A DNA stretch of 64,000 bases from Arthrobacter jiangjiafuii (GCF_018622995.1 NZ_CP076022.1:1984001-2048000), one strand, 5' to 3'; positions 11,611 to 21,104 are shown, numbered from the stretch's first letter. Made by a program: numbers and translations. The notes: a model not told the origin generated them from the sequence alone.

Positions 11611-13647
11611 CTATTTTGCCACGCCGCCTGCTTCGCCGTGTCCGGCGGCGCCTGCCTCTGCCGCTGCGGCGGGGTCGACGGCGTCGGATTCGTCCCGTTC
11701 CTCAGGTTCGGCGGGTCCGGCGAACTGGGAGCGGTACAGCCCGGCATAGAACCCCTCAGCGGCGAGCAGTGCCTCGTGGGTCCCCTGTTCCACGATCTCC
11801 CCCTGCCGCACCACCAGGATCACGTCCGCATCGCGGATCGTGGAGAGCCGGTGCGCAATCACGAAGCTGGTCCGTGCCTGGCGCAGCGCGTTCATGGCCA
11901 GCCGGATGGAAATCTCGGTCCGGGTGTCCACCGAGCTGGTGGCCTCATCCAGGACCAGGATGGACGGATCCGCCAGCCAGGCGCGGGTGATGGTGATCAG
12001 CTGGCGCTGTCCCTGGCTCAGGGATCCGCCGTCATCCCCCAGGACGGTGTCATACCCGTGGGGCAGCGAGCGCACGAAGTGGTCCACATGGGTGGCCTGC
12101 GCTGCCTGGACAATCTGCTCCTCCGTGGCGCCCGGAGCGCCGTAGGCAAGGTTCTCCCTAATGGTCCCCTCAAACAGCCAGGCATCCTGCAGCACCATGC
12201 CGATCAATCCCCGCACGTCATCGCGCCGCATCGCAGCGGTATCGACGCCGTCGATGGTGATCCGCCCGGCGTCCACGTCATAGAAACGCATCAGCAGGTT
12301 CACCAGCGTGGTCTTCCCCGCCCCCGTGGGGCCGACGATCGCCACGGTCTGCCCGGGCTCTGCCGTGAAGGACAGGTCCTTGATCAGTGGTGCGTCCGAG
12401 GAGTAGCTGAAGTCCACGTGCTCAAAGGCCACCTGGCCGCGCACCCGGGGGATGGTCAGCGGATCCGCCGGATCCGGGTCCTGTTCCCTGCCGTCGAGTA
12501 ATTCGAACACACGTTCGGCTGAGGCGACGCCGGACTGCAGCATGTTGATCAGCGAGCCGAGCTGCCCCAGCGGCTGGGAGAACTGCCGGCTGTATTGGAT
12601 GAAGGCCTGCACTCCCCCGATGGTGAGCCGTCCGTTGGCCACCAGAAGGCCGCCCACCACTGCCACCGCCACGTAGTTGAGGTTGGAGACGAACTGCATG
12701 ACGGGCATGATGACGCCGGACACGAACTGTGCCCTGAAGGATGAACGGTAGAGGGTCTCGTTGGCCGGGGTGAATCCCGCCACCACGCGTTCGGTCTGGC
12801 CGAAGGCCTTCACCACATCGTGGGCGCTGAACATTTCCTCGATGTAGCCGTTGACCTCCCCCGTGGATTTCCACTGCTGCATGAACTGCACCTGCGAGCG
12901 CCGGGCAATGAGCACTGTGACGACGGCGGAAACAGGCACCGTCACCACTGCGATCAGGGCCAGCAGCGGAGAGAGCCAGAGCATCATGCCCAGCACCCCC
13001 ACAATGGTCAGCACCGAGGTGATGATCTGGGTCAGGGTCTGGGCGAGGGTCTGCGCCAGGTTGTCGATGTCGTTGGTGACCCGACTGAGCACGTCTCCCC
13101 GGGATCCGCGCTGGAAATGGGACATGGGCAACCGGAACAGCTTGCCGTCCACATCCTTCCGCAGCCGGTACATGGCGTTCTGCACCACCCGGGCCGTGAC
13201 CCGTGCCTGCAGCCATCCGAAAGCAAACGAGGCCAGGTAGATGCCCAGCACCCCCAGCACGAGGACTCCGAGCCTGCCGAAGTCCAGCCCCTGCCCGGGG
13301 ACCACGTCCATTGCGGCGAGCATGTCCGCCAGCTGGTCCTGTCCGGTCCGGCGCAGCGCCTGTACCTGCTCGTCCTTGCTCAGGCCCGGTTCCAGCCCGG
13401 CACCGATCACGCCGTCGAAAATCACGTTCGTTGCTTCGCCCAGGATCCGCGGTGCCGTGACCGTGAGCGCCACGGAGACGACGGCGGTCACGATGACCAG
13501 TGCCACCCGCAGCCGGTCCGGGGCCATGAGGTGCAGGATCCGCCGGACGGTGGCCCGGAAGTTCAGGGGCTTTGCAACCGGAGCACCGGCGCCGGGTCCG
13601 CGCGGTCCGGGACCCCGGAGTGCCGGCCCTCCCCGCATGGCACTCAC
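11611..13647 (-). CDS. ABC exporter subunit, canonical ATP site (type IV, TMD-NBD)
   Basis: Half-transporter with an N-terminal six-helix membrane domain (about 20-350) and a C-terminal ATPase domain. Walker A is GPTGAGKTT, Walker B ILVLDEATSSVD with the catalytic Glu, and the H-loop IAHRLSTI keeps its His. The signature is LSQGQ instead of LSGGQ. It pairs with the upstream subunit, whose site is degenerate in the complementary way. GTG at 13647 overlaps the preceding stop by 4 bp (GTGA) and has GAGGAA five bases before it; ATG at 13638 is an alternative. The last 40 residues are an Ala/Glu/Gly-rich tail. The substrate is unknown; drugs, lipids or peptides are usual for this class. Confidence 0.93.
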   Translation of the reverse strand: MSAMRGGPALRGPGPRGPGAGAPVAKPLNFRATVRRILHLMAPDRLRVALVIVTAVVSVALTVTAPRILGEATNVIFDGVIGAGLEPGLSKDEQVQALRRTGQDQLADMLAAMDVVPGQGLDFGRLGVLVLGVLGIYLASFAFGWLQARVTARVVQNAMYRLRKDVDGKLFRLPMSHFQRGSRGDVLSRVTNDIDNLAQTLAQTLTQIITSVLTIVGVLGMMLWLSPLLALIAVVTVPVSAVVTVLIARRSQVQFMQQWKSTGEVNGYIEEMFSAHDVVKAFGQTERVVAGFTPANETLYRSSFRAQFVSGVIMPVMQFVSNLNYVAVAVVGGLLVANGRLTIGGVQAFIQYSRQFSQPLGQLGSLINMLQSGVASAERVFELLDGREQDPDPADPLTIPRVRGQVAFEHVDFSYSSDAPLIKDLSFTAEPGQTVAIVGPTGAGKTTLVNLLMRFYDVDAGRITIDGVDTAAMRRDDVRGLIGMVLQDAWLFEGTIRENLAYGAPGATEEQIVQAAQATHVDHFVRSLPHGYDTVLGDDGGSLSQGQRQLITITRAWLADPSILVLDEATSSVDTRTEISIRLAMNALRQARTSFVIAHRLSTIRDADVILVVRQGEIVEQGTHEALLAAEGFYAGLYRSQFAGPAEPEERDESDAVDPAAAAEAGAAGHGEAGGVAK

Positions 13648-15377
13648 GCGACTTCCTCGGCGGTGAGCTGGGATTCCACGATCTCCCGGTAGGTGGGCGA
13701 GGAGTCCATCAGCCCGGCGTGGGTACCCGTTCCGGCGATCCGCCCTTCCTCCAGCACGACGATCTTCGCGGCGTCGGTGATGGTGTTGACCCGCTGGGCC
13801 ACGATCAGGACGGTGGAGTTCCGGGTCCGCTCCCTCAGGGCTGCCCGCAGCCGGGCGTCGGTGGCGAAGTCCAGCGCGGAGAAGCTGTCGTCGAAGAGGT
13901 AAATGGCGGGCTTGACCACCAGGGCCCGGGCGATGGCCAGGCGTTGCCGCTGCCCCCCGGAGAAGTTGCCTCCGCCCTGCTCCACGCGGTGTTCCAGCGC
14001 CCCCTCCGCGTTCCGGACAAACTCCGCAGCCTGGGCAATTTCCAGGGCCTCCCACAGTTCCGCGTCAGTGGCTTCGGGTCTGCCGAAGCGGAGGTTGGAG
14101 CCGATGGTTCCGGCGAAAAGGTAGGCCTTCTGCGGCACCAGGCCAATGCCGCTGCGCAGCGAGTGCAGCGTCACCGCGGCGATGTCCTGCCCGTCGATGC
14201 TGATTCCCCCGGACGTGGCATCCAGCAGCCGCGGCACGAGGTTCAGCAGGGTGGACTTGCCGGCGCCGGTGGAGCCGATGATGGCCGTCGTCTGCCCGGA
14301 CTCCGCGGTGAAACTGATGCCATGGAGTACCGGGGACTCCGCCCCGGGGTAGCTGTAGCCGACGTCGTCGAACACCAGGGTGCCGCCGTCGTACACCAGC
14401 GGCACGGCTGCCGCCGCGTCCCGCACCGTGCTCTCCGTGTCCAGGACCTCGCAGATCCGCTCCGCGCAGACCGCGGCGCGCGGCAGCATCATGATCATGA
14501 ACATGGACATCATGACGGCCATCAGGATCTGCATGATGTACGCGAGGAAGGCGGTGAGGGCGCCGATCTGCATCTGACCGGCGTCGATCCGGTAGGCGCC
14601 GAACCAGACCACGGCCACGGAGGCGAGGTTCGCCACCAGCATCGCGGCCGGAAACAGCAGCGCCAGGTACTGCGAGGTGCGCAGCTGGGTTCCGGTCAGG
14701 TCCCGGTTGGCGGCGTCGAAGCGGTCCTCCTCGGTACGCTCCCGCACAAAGGCCCGAATCACCGCGATGCCCATGATCTGCTCGCGCAGCACGGAGTTCA
14801 CGCGGTCGATCTGCTTCTGCGCCCGGCGGAAAAGGGGAATCAGCCGGCGCAGCACCAGCCCGATCACCGCGAACAGGACCGGCAGGATCAGCAGGAGGAT
14901 GCCGGAGAGCGGAATGTCCTGGTTCAGCGCCAGGAGTACGCCGCCCACGCCCATGATCGGCGCCGACACCATCACGGTGAAGGTCATCAGAAGCGCCATC
15001 TGCACCTGCTGCACGTCATTGGTGGTGCGGGTGATCAGGGACGGGGCGCCGAAGACCCCCATCTCCCGGGAGGAAAAGGACTCCACGGTGGTGAAAAGGC
15101 TGGAACGGATATTCCGCCCCACCCTCATGGCCACCCGGGCGGCGAAGTAGGTGGCGGTGATGGCGCAGGCCACCTGACCGGCCGTTATGGCCAGCATCCA
15201 GCCACCGAGGCTCAGGATCACGCCGTTGTCCGCTCTCACCACGCCGCGGTCAATGATCTCCGCATTCAGCGTGGGCAGGTACAGAGTGGCCACTGTTTGC
15301 AGGAACTGCAGGATGACGACGGCGGCAACGGCGCCTTTGTAGGGCGCCAGGTACTGCCGGACGAGCCGAAGGAGCAC
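13644..15377 (-). CDS. ABC exporter subunit, degenerate ATP site (TMD-NBD)
   Basis: Partner half-transporter of about 577 residues: six-helix membrane domain, then ATPase domain. Walker A is GSTGAGKST and the signature FSGGQRQR is normal, but Walker B reads IYLFDDSFSALD, with Asp where the catalytic Glu should be, and the H-loop is VAQRVNTI with Gln for His. These are the hallmarks of the non-catalytic site in heterodimeric exporters such as TM287/288 and LmrCD. GTG at 15377 is chosen because AGGAGG lies 6 bases upstream; the frame is open further upstream but without support. It overlaps the second subunit by 4 bp. Confidence 0.93.
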   Translation of the reverse strand: MLLRLVRQYLAPYKGAVAAVVILQFLQTVATLYLPTLNAEIIDRGVVRADNGVILSLGGWMLAITAGQVACAITATYFAARVAMRVGRNIRSSLFTTVESFSSREMGVFGAPSLITRTTNDVQQVQMALLMTFTVMVSAPIMGVGGVLLALNQDIPLSGILLLILPVLFAVIGLVLRRLIPLFRRAQKQIDRVNSVLREQIMGIAVIRAFVRERTEEDRFDAANRDLTGTQLRTSQYLALLFPAAMLVANLASVAVVWFGAYRIDAGQMQIGALTAFLAYIMQILMAVMMSMFMIMMLPRAAVCAERICEVLDTESTVRDAAAAVPLVYDGGTLVFDDVGYSYPGAESPVLHGISFTAESGQTTAIIGSTGAGKSTLLNLVPRLLDATSGGISIDGQDIAAVTLHSLRSGIGLVPQKAYLFAGTIGSNLRFGRPEATDAELWEALEIAQAAEFVRNAEGALEHRVEQGGGNFSGGQRQRLAIARALVVKPAIYLFDDSFSALDFATDARLRAALRERTRNSTVLIVAQRVNTITDAAKIVVLEEGRIAGTGTHAGLMDSSPTYREIVESQLTAEEVA

Positions 15378-15502
15378 GCTTTCCTCCTGGACCTGCCGGA
15401 TTCGGTCCCCGGCACCATCCGAACGTACGCCCGCCCTCACCGGCAGGCAATACCTGCACCGACACCTGCGAGCGCGCAGTTCAGGTCAGGGCGGGCCGGA
15501 AC

Positions 15503-15515
15503 TAGACTGGCCGCC
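15503..15515 (+). promoter_or_regulatory. leaderless-type -10 element of the MBL-fold gene
   Basis: TAGACT (15503-15508), 7-nt spacer, ATG at 15516. No Shine-Dalgarno. Confidence 0.5.
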
Positions 15516-16154
15516 ATGATTGATTTGCAGAACGTCACCATCCGCAGCCGGTCCGTGGGCAGCCTGGACAACAACGTCTACGTCATCACCGCAAAGGACA
15601 GCGGGTCCCAGGTGCTCATCGACGCCGCCGACGACCTGCCGGCAATCCGGGAGCTACTGGCCGAAGCAGCCGCAGACACCGCCGCCCCGGCGCACGTGGA
15701 GCTCATCGCAACCACGCACAGCCACTGGGACCATGTCCGGGCGCTCGCCGCAGCCGTTCAGGAGACCGGAGCCCGGACGGCGGCCGGGGCCGAGGACGTA
15801 CCCGACATCCTGGTACCCACGGATGTGCCACTGGGGCACGGGGATATCCGGCGGTTCGACGGTTTCGAGCTCGAGGCGATCAAGCTGCGCGGGCATACCC
15901 CCGGCTCCGTTGCCCTGCTGTACCGGGACCCGGCTGGCCCGGCCCACCTGTTCACCGGAGATTCACTGTTTCCCGGCGGCCTGGGAAATACGCAGAAGGA
16001 TCCGGAACGGTTTGCCTCGCTTTACGCCGACGTAGTCGAACGTGTGTTCGATTACCTGCCTGATGACACCGTGGTTCACCCGGGGCACGGTGCCGGCACC
16101 ACCCTCGGCGCGGAGCGTCCGCACCTGCAGGAATGGAAGGAACGCGGCTGGTAG
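15516..16154 (+). CDS. metallo-beta-lactamase-fold hydrolase
   Basis: A 212-residue MBL-fold protein. The zinc motif THSHWDH (HxHxDH) is at about residues 67-73, a later RGHTPGS gives the next His, GDSLFPGGLG the bridging Asp, and HPGHG the last ligand, so a two-metal site is complete. Size and GHTPGS/GDSLF spacing resemble glyoxalase II-like hydrolases. ATG at 15516 follows TAGACT by 7 nt. It is divergent from the ABC exporter genes with 138 bp between starts. Likely cytoplasmic thioester or lactone hydrolase; the substrate is unknown. Confidence 0.9.
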   Translation: MIDLQNVTIRSRSVGSLDNNVYVITAKDSGSQVLIDAADDLPAIRELLAEAAADTAAPAHVELIATTHSHWDHVRALAAAVQETGARTAAGAEDVPDILVPTDVPLGHGDIRRFDGFELEAIKLRGHTPGSVALLYRDPAGPAHLFTGDSLFPGGLGNTQKDPERFASLYADVVERVFDYLPDDTVVHPGHGAGTTLGAERPHLQEWKERGW

Positions 16155-16200
16155 GGGTCCTGCGGCTGCTGTCCCATTGACCGGCTCCGGCGAGCGCCCC

Positions 16201-16206
16201 TAGGCT
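16201..16206 (+). promoter_or_regulatory. candidate -10 element upstream of the APC permease
   Basis: TAGGCT about 42 nt before the permease GTG. This would give a short leader that contains the 21-codon frame at 16233-16298. Confidence 0.3.
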
Positions 16207-16232
16207 CCAAGTTCAGGCCCAAAAGGAACCGG

Positions 16233-16298
16233 ATGAAAGCGTGCAGCTGTGGAAAACTTACCGTCCGCGGCTTCTTCGTCCCCGGAGTCTCCGCGTAA
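16233..16298 (+). CDS. possible short upstream frame overlapping the permease start (21 aa)
   Basis: ATG with AAAAGGAA five bases upstream, the best ribosome site in this leader, opens a 21-codon frame (begins MKACSCGK, ends TAA) in a different frame from the permease and covering its GTG start. It could be a leader peptide that couples or limits permease translation, or chance. No conservation can be judged here. Confidence 0.25.
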   Translation: MKACSCGKLTVRGFFVPGVSA

Positions 16299-17628
16299 AC
16301 CGCAGATCGGGCTCCTCTCGTGCGTGGCCTTCGGTGTGGGGACTACGGTGGGAGGCGGTGTTTTCACCCTCTCCGGCACTGCCGTGAATCTGGCCGGGTC
16401 CGGGGCGGTCCTGAGCTATGTCATTGCCGGGCTGGTGATGTGCCTTTGCGCGCTGTCGTTCATCGTAGTGTCCACCCGTGCGCAGGACGGCGAGTCCGGG
16501 TATGGCCCCGTCGGCACCATCCTGAGCCCGTTCTGGCGCTTCGTGGTGATGTGGGCGTTCTATCTCAACGGCGCCACGATCATCGCCTACTTGGTGGATT
16601 CGTTCGGAGATTACCTCCACGAGTACTTCCTGCCGGCTGCCGGGACGCTGGTGCTGGCCCTGGCGGCAACCGTCCTGGTCACCGCGCTGAACCTGGGCCC
16701 GACGGCGCTGGTGGCGAAGGCGGAAACATCGGTGGTGGGCATCAAGCTCGTCCTGCTTGTCCTCTTTGCGGTCTGGGGCCTCACCGAACTGAAACCTGAA
16801 CAGTTGGAGCGTCCGTTGCCGCAGGGCACCGGCGGGGTCTTCTCAGCGGCTGCGCTGCTCTTCACGGCCTACACCGGCTTCAACGTCATTACAAACATGG
16901 CCGGTTCGGTGAAGAACCCCCGCAAGACCGTTCCCCGCGCAATCCTGCTGACGCTGCTGGTCTCCGGTCTCATCTACCTCGGAACAGTCCTGGCCATGAT
17001 GGCCAGCGGCATCACCGTCTTCACCGCCACCGGAGTCTCCCAGGCAGCAGAGACCGTTATGGGTTCCTGGGGCGGCCCGCTGATTGCCGTTGCCGCCTGC
17101 CTCTCCACCTTCTCCGGTGCCAACGCCAATGTGCTCGGCGCCTCCGAGATCATGCTGCGGCTGGTGGGCCGCGGTGACGTCCCGCCGGCGCTGGGGCGGC
17201 ACACCCGCAGCGGCCATCCCTATGTGAGCGTGCTCCTATTGGGCATCATCACGGTCATCCTGGTTTTCCTCAACGACACCACCTTCGTTGTGTCGATCGC
17301 CAACGTGGCCGCGATCATCGCGATGATCATCGTCAGCGTTGCCGCCGCAGTGCTGGGCCTGCGCAAATGGCCCGGCGATGGAGCACGGCTGCCGCTGGGG
17401 CCGGTGATTCCGGTCCTGGCGATTCTGGCCGCTGCCAGCCAATTGCCGTCGCTGGACCCGACAGCCCTGCTCACGGGCTTCCTCCTTACAGGCCTGGGCG
17501 GAGCCCTGTATCTGGCCCGGCATGCGGAGCGTGGAGGCCGCGGAACCCGGGCCCAGGCCAACCGGCAGATCGAGACCCTCGGCACTCCGCTGATGCGGGC
17601 GGCACGCCGGTCCTACCGGAAGGGCTAA
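16249..17628 (+). CDS. APC-superfamily amino acid/polyamine permease
   Basis: Integral membrane transporter of 459 residues with about 12 hydrophobic helices. The first helix carries GVGTTVGGGVF, the glycine-rich unwound segment typical of the APC fold, and the mid-protein loop FTAYTGFNVITNMAGSVKNPRKTVPRAI matches the APC family pattern around helices 6-7. It probably moves an amino acid or polyamine with a proton; the substrate cannot be inferred. The GTG at 16249 is the only sensible start in frame but has a poor ribosome site. Its end overlaps the convergent methyltransferase gene by 4 bp. Confidence 0.88.
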   Translation: MENLPSAASSSPESPRKPQIGLLSCVAFGVGTTVGGGVFTLSGTAVNLAGSGAVLSYVIAGLVMCLCALSFIVVSTRAQDGESGYGPVGTILSPFWRFVVMWAFYLNGATIIAYLVDSFGDYLHEYFLPAAGTLVLALAATVLVTALNLGPTALVAKAETSVVGIKLVLLVLFAVWGLTELKPEQLERPLPQGTGGVFSAAALLFTAYTGFNVITNMAGSVKNPRKTVPRAILLTLLVSGLIYLGTVLAMMASGITVFTATGVSQAAETVMGSWGGPLIAVAACLSTFSGANANVLGASEIMLRLVGRGDVPPALGRHTRSGHPYVSVLLLGIITVILVFLNDTTFVVSIANVAAIIAMIIVSVAAAVLGLRKWPGDGARLPLGPVIPVLAILAAASQLPSLDPTALLTGFLLTGLGGALYLARHAERGGRGTRAQANRQIETLGTPLMRAARRSYRKG

Positions 17629-18404
17629 CCCAGCTTCCGCCCCACCATAAAGATGCGGCGGAAAGGAAACACGGTGCCCCAGGAACGGGCCGGGTACGCC
17701 GCGCGCAACTGGTGCGCGTACTGCGCCTCAAACCGGGAAAAGTCTTCCGGCTCCAGGGCGGCAATGACCGGGCGGAGCGCCGTGCCGCGCACCCACTCCA
17801 GCACCGGGTCCTCACCGTGCAGGACCTGGGAGTAGCTGGTCTCCCAGACGTCGGCCTCGAAGCCGGTTTCCGTGAGCAGGCCGAGGTAGTCCTCCGGTTC
17901 GTCGACAGCGTCGCCGTGCCGCAGGACGCCGTCGAGCTTGTGCTTCCATGGCGCGCTCGCGGCCAGCTCCCGCATCAGGGCATGCGAGGGCGCCCCGAAG
18001 TTTCCCGGAACCTGGACCGCCAGCCAGGCACCGGCGTCGAGCTGCTTGGCCCAGCGGCGCATCAGGTCCTGGTGTCCCGGCACCCACTGCAGCGCGGCGT
18101 TGGAGACCACCACGTCCGTTCCGGGCTGCGGCTCCCACTCCTCGATGCCCGCCTGGACAAAGTCCAGGTTGTCCGGTGCCTGATCCAGCGCCTGTGCCTG
18201 GTCCACCATGTCCTGCGAGGAGTCGACGCCGGTCACCTGCGCGCCGGGCCAGCGGGCGGCGAGCGCCGCGGTCAGGGTTCCCGGTCCACAGCCCAGGTCG
18301 ACCACCCGGCGGGGCGCGTCTGCTGCGATGCGGGCCGTGAGGTCAAAAAACGGCCGGTCACGGTGCGAGGAGAACTGTGTGTACTTCCGGGGGTCCCATT
18401 TCAT
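17625..18404 (-). CDS. tam: trans-aconitate 2-methyltransferase family protein
   Basis: Class I SAM-dependent methyltransferase of 259 residues. The opening MKWDPRKYTQF, SAM motif VVDLGCGPGTLTAALAARWP (about 34-53), GVDSSQDMV and VVSNAALQWVPGH match the trans-aconitate methyltransferase family, which methylates the TCA-cycle inhibitor trans-aconitate. Related small-acid methyltransferases share these motifs, so the exact acceptor is not certain. ATG at 18404 has TAGGCT 7 nt upstream, a leaderless-type start. The gene is convergent with the APC permease. Confidence 0.88.
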   Translation of the reverse strand: MKWDPRKYTQFSSHRDRPFFDLTARIAADAPRRVVDLGCGPGTLTAALAARWPGAQVTGVDSSQDMVDQAQALDQAPDNLDFVQAGIEEWEPQPGTDVVVSNAALQWVPGHQDLMRRWAKQLDAGAWLAVQVPGNFGAPSHALMRELAASAPWKHKLDGVLRHGDAVDEPEDYLGLLTETGFEADVWETSYSQVLHGEDPVLEWVRGTALRPVIAALEPEDFSRFEAQYAHQLRAAYPARSWGTVFPFRRIFMVGRKLG

Positions 18405-18417
18405 GCCGCCGAGCCTA
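18405..18417 (-). promoter_or_regulatory. leaderless-type -10 element of tam
   Basis: TAGGCT on the minus strand (18417-18412), 7-nt spacer, ATG at 18404. Confidence 0.5.
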
Positions 18418-18548
18418 GCAAAGCGGTCCCACCGGCAGCTGCATGCCCTTCATCCGGGGTCATGCCGCATGGGCGCAGGTGCGTCACTTCTCGTAGCCGA
18501 TCCAAGGGGCGGCCCAAGCGACGGTCCATGGGGCATAGCCACGCCCGA

Positions 18549-18563
18549 TAGTCTGGTATGGAC
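18549..18563 (+). promoter_or_regulatory. -10 element of the DUF3516 helicase gene
   Basis: TAGTCT (18549-18554). A transcription start about 7 nt downstream would fall past the ATG at 18558 but just before the ATG at 18564, which favours the second ATG. Confidence 0.45.
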
Positions 18564-21104
18564 ATGAAACTTCTTGAACAGCTTGCCTCCGGCCCGTCCA
18601 GCACCCGCACCGTCGACCCCGACGAGACCTACACATCCTTCCTGGAATGGGTCGAGAGCCGGGGCATGTCGCTGTACCCGGCGCAGGATGAAGCGGTGAT
18701 GGAGCTGGTGACCGGCAACAACGTCATCCTCGCCACGCCCACGGGTTCCGGCAAATCGATGGTTGCCATCGCCGCGCACTTCCACGCCATGGCGCACGAC
18801 GAGCGCAGCTACTACACCGCGCCCATCAAGGCGCTGGTCTCGGAGAAGTTCTTCGCCCTGTGCGAGATCTTCGGCGCCGAAAACGTCGGCATGGTCACCG
18901 GCGACTCCTCGGTGAACAAGGACGCCCCGATCATTTGCTGCACCGCGGAGATCCTGGCGAACATTGCCCTGCGCGAAGGTCCGGACGCAGACCTGGGCAC
19001 CGTCATCATGGACGAGTTTCACTTCTACTCCGATCCGCAGCGCGGCTGGGCCTGGCAGGTGCCCCTGCTGGAGCTGCCGCAGGCGCAGTTCCTGCTGATG
19101 TCCGCCACCCTGGGCGACATGACCCGGATCGCCAACGAACTCAGCGAGCTGACCAACCGGGACACCGTGACGGTCTCCTCGGTACAGCGGCCCATTCCCC
19201 TGCACTACTACTACGTGGAGACCCCGGTCCAGGAATCCCTGGAGGAGCTGCTGGCCACCAAGCAGGTGCCGGTCTACGTGGTGCACTTCTCCCAGATCGA
19301 GGCGATAGACCGGGCCCAGGCCCTGATGAGCATCAACGTCTGCACCCGCGAGGAAAAGGACAAGATCGGTGAGCTGATCGCCGGCTTCCGCTTCGCCCCC
19401 GGCTTCGGCAAGACCCTGAACCGGCTGGTCCGGCACGGCATCGGCGTGCACCACGCCGGCATGCTGCCCAAGTACCGCCGTCTGGTGGAGCAGTTGGCAC
19501 AGGCCGGACTGCTCAAGGTCATCTGCGGCACCGACACCCTGGGCGTGGGCATCAACGTGCCCATCCGCACCGTGCTGATCACCGCCCTGTCCAAGTACGA
19601 CGGCGTGCGCACCCGGCCGCTGAAGGTCCGCGAGTTCCACCAGATCGCAGGCCGCGCCGGCCGCGCCGGCTACGACACGGCGGGCACCGTCGTCGTGCAG
19701 GCACCGGAACACGTGATCGAAAACGTCAAGGCGATGGCCAAGGCGCACGCCAAGTTCGGCGACGACCAGAAGAAGCTGCGCCAGGTGGTGAAGAAGAAGC
19801 CGCAGGCCGGATTCGTGTCCTGGGGCAAGCCCACTTTCGAGAAGCTGGTGGACGGCACTCCTGAGCCGCTGACCTCCAGCTTCAACATCACCCACTCGAT
19901 GCTGCTGAACCTGCTGGAGCGTCCGGGTGATCCGTTTGCCGCGGCCAAGAAGCTGCTCACGCACAACCATGAGACCCGCTCCTCGCAGCTGGCCCTGATG
20001 AAAAAGGCGCTGAGCATCTACCGCGAGCTGAAGACCGCCGGGATCGTGGAGGTCCTGCCGGAGCCCGACGTCGACGGCCGTACCGTGCGCCTGAAGGTGC
20101 ACCTGCAGCCCAACTTTGCCCTGAACCAGCCGCTGTCCCCGTTTGCCATGGCCTCCCTGGAGATCCTGGACCCGGAGAGCCCGTCCTACGCCCTGGACGT
20201 GGTGTCGGTGATCGAGGCGATCATGGAAAAGCCGCGGCAGGTCCTCTCCGCCCAGGAGAAGAAGGCACGCGGCGAGGCGATCGCGGCGATGAAGTCCCAG
20301 GGCATCGAGTACGACGAGCGGATGGCCCTGCTGGAGGAAGTCACCTATCCGCAGCCGCTGGCTGAGCTGCTGGAACAGTCCTTCGAGGTGTACCGTTCCG
20401 GTGCGCCGTGGCTGGGCGAGTTTGAGCTCAGCCCCAAGTCGATCGTGCGGGACATGTACGAGCGCGCCATGAGTTTTGGCGAGTACGTGCAGTTCTACTC
20501 GCTGGCCCGCTCCGAAGGCGTGCTGCTGCGCTACCTCTCGGACACCTACAAGGCGCTGCTGCACACCGTTCCGCCGGAGCGGCTGCGCGAGGACCTCGAG
20601 GACATCATCGAGTGGCTCGGCGAACTCGTCCGCCAGACCGACTCCTCGCTGCTGGACGAATGGGAAGAGCTGACCAACGGCATCAACCCCGATGCCACAG
20701 CCGAGCCCGTCCTGCCGCCGGTGCCGGACAAGCTCACCGCCAACGTCCGTGCTTTCCGCGTCATGGTCCGCAACGAGATGTTCTCCCGCGTGAAGCTCTT
20801 CGCCGACGAGGATGACAAGGCGCTGGGAGAGCTCGACGGCGGCAACGGCTGGGACGCCGACCGGTGGGCCGACGTCCTGGACGCCTACTTTGAAGAGCAC
20901 GAGGACATCGACGACGGCCCCGACGGCCGCGGCCCGAACCTGCTGATCATCAAGGAGGTCCCGGGCAAATGGGAGGTCCGGCAGATCTTCAAGGATCCGG
21001 CCAACCATCTGGACTGGGGCATCAACGCCGAGGTGGACCTCGCCGCCTCCGACGAGGCCGGCTACCCCGTCATCAAGGTGATCCACGCAGGCCGGCTCGA
21101 CTAG
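18564..21104 (+). CDS. DEAD/DEAH-box helicase, Ski2-like, with DUF3516 C-terminal domain
   Basis: Large superfamily 2 helicase of 846 residues. N-terminal RecA domain: Walker A ATPTGSGKS (about 57-65), motif Ia APIKALVSEK, motif II DEFH and motif III SATLGD. Second RecA domain: GVGINVPIRTVL and HQIAGRAGRAGYD (motifs V and VI). The C-terminal half is the actinobacterial DUF3516 region. Ski2-like proteins unwind RNA or DNA; the role of this branch is not established. The ATG at 18564 (MKLLEQL) is favoured by the -10 position; ATG at 18558 adds two residues. The stop TAG is part of the next gene's -10 sequence. Confidence 0.92.
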   Translation: MKLLEQLASGPSSTRTVDPDETYTSFLEWVESRGMSLYPAQDEAVMELVTGNNVILATPTGSGKSMVAIAAHFHAMAHDERSYYTAPIKALVSEKFFALCEIFGAENVGMVTGDSSVNKDAPIICCTAEILANIALREGPDADLGTVIMDEFHFYSDPQRGWAWQVPLLELPQAQFLLMSATLGDMTRIANELSELTNRDTVTVSSVQRPIPLHYYYVETPVQESLEELLATKQVPVYVVHFSQIEAIDRAQALMSINVCTREEKDKIGELIAGFRFAPGFGKTLNRLVRHGIGVHHAGMLPKYRRLVEQLAQAGLLKVICGTDTLGVGINVPIRTVLITALSKYDGVRTRPLKVREFHQIAGRAGRAGYDTAGTVVVQAPEHVIENVKAMAKAHAKFGDDQKKLRQVVKKKPQAGFVSWGKPTFEKLVDGTPEPLTSSFNITHSMLLNLLERPGDPFAAAKKLLTHNHETRSSQLALMKKALSIYRELKTAGIVEVLPEPDVDGRTVRLKVHLQPNFALNQPLSPFAMASLEILDPESPSYALDVVSVIEAIMEKPRQVLSAQEKKARGEAIAAMKSQGIEYDERMALLEEVTYPQPLAELLEQSFEVYRSGAPWLGEFELSPKSIVRDMYERAMSFGEYVQFYSLARSEGVLLRYLSDTYKALLHTVPPERLREDLEDIIEWLGELVRQTDSSLLDEWEELTNGINPDATAEPVLPPVPDKLTANVRAFRVMVRNEMFSRVKLFADEDDKALGELDGGNGWDADRWADVLDAYFEEHEDIDDGPDGRGPNLLIIKEVPGKWEVRQIFKDPANHLDWGINAEVDLAASDEAGYPVIKVIHAGRLD

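Noticed and set aside
13572-15515. Upstream extension of the MBL-fold frame (about 648 further codons)
   Set aside because: The extension is antisense to the ABC exporter genes; the MBL fold starts at ATG 15516, right after a -10 element.
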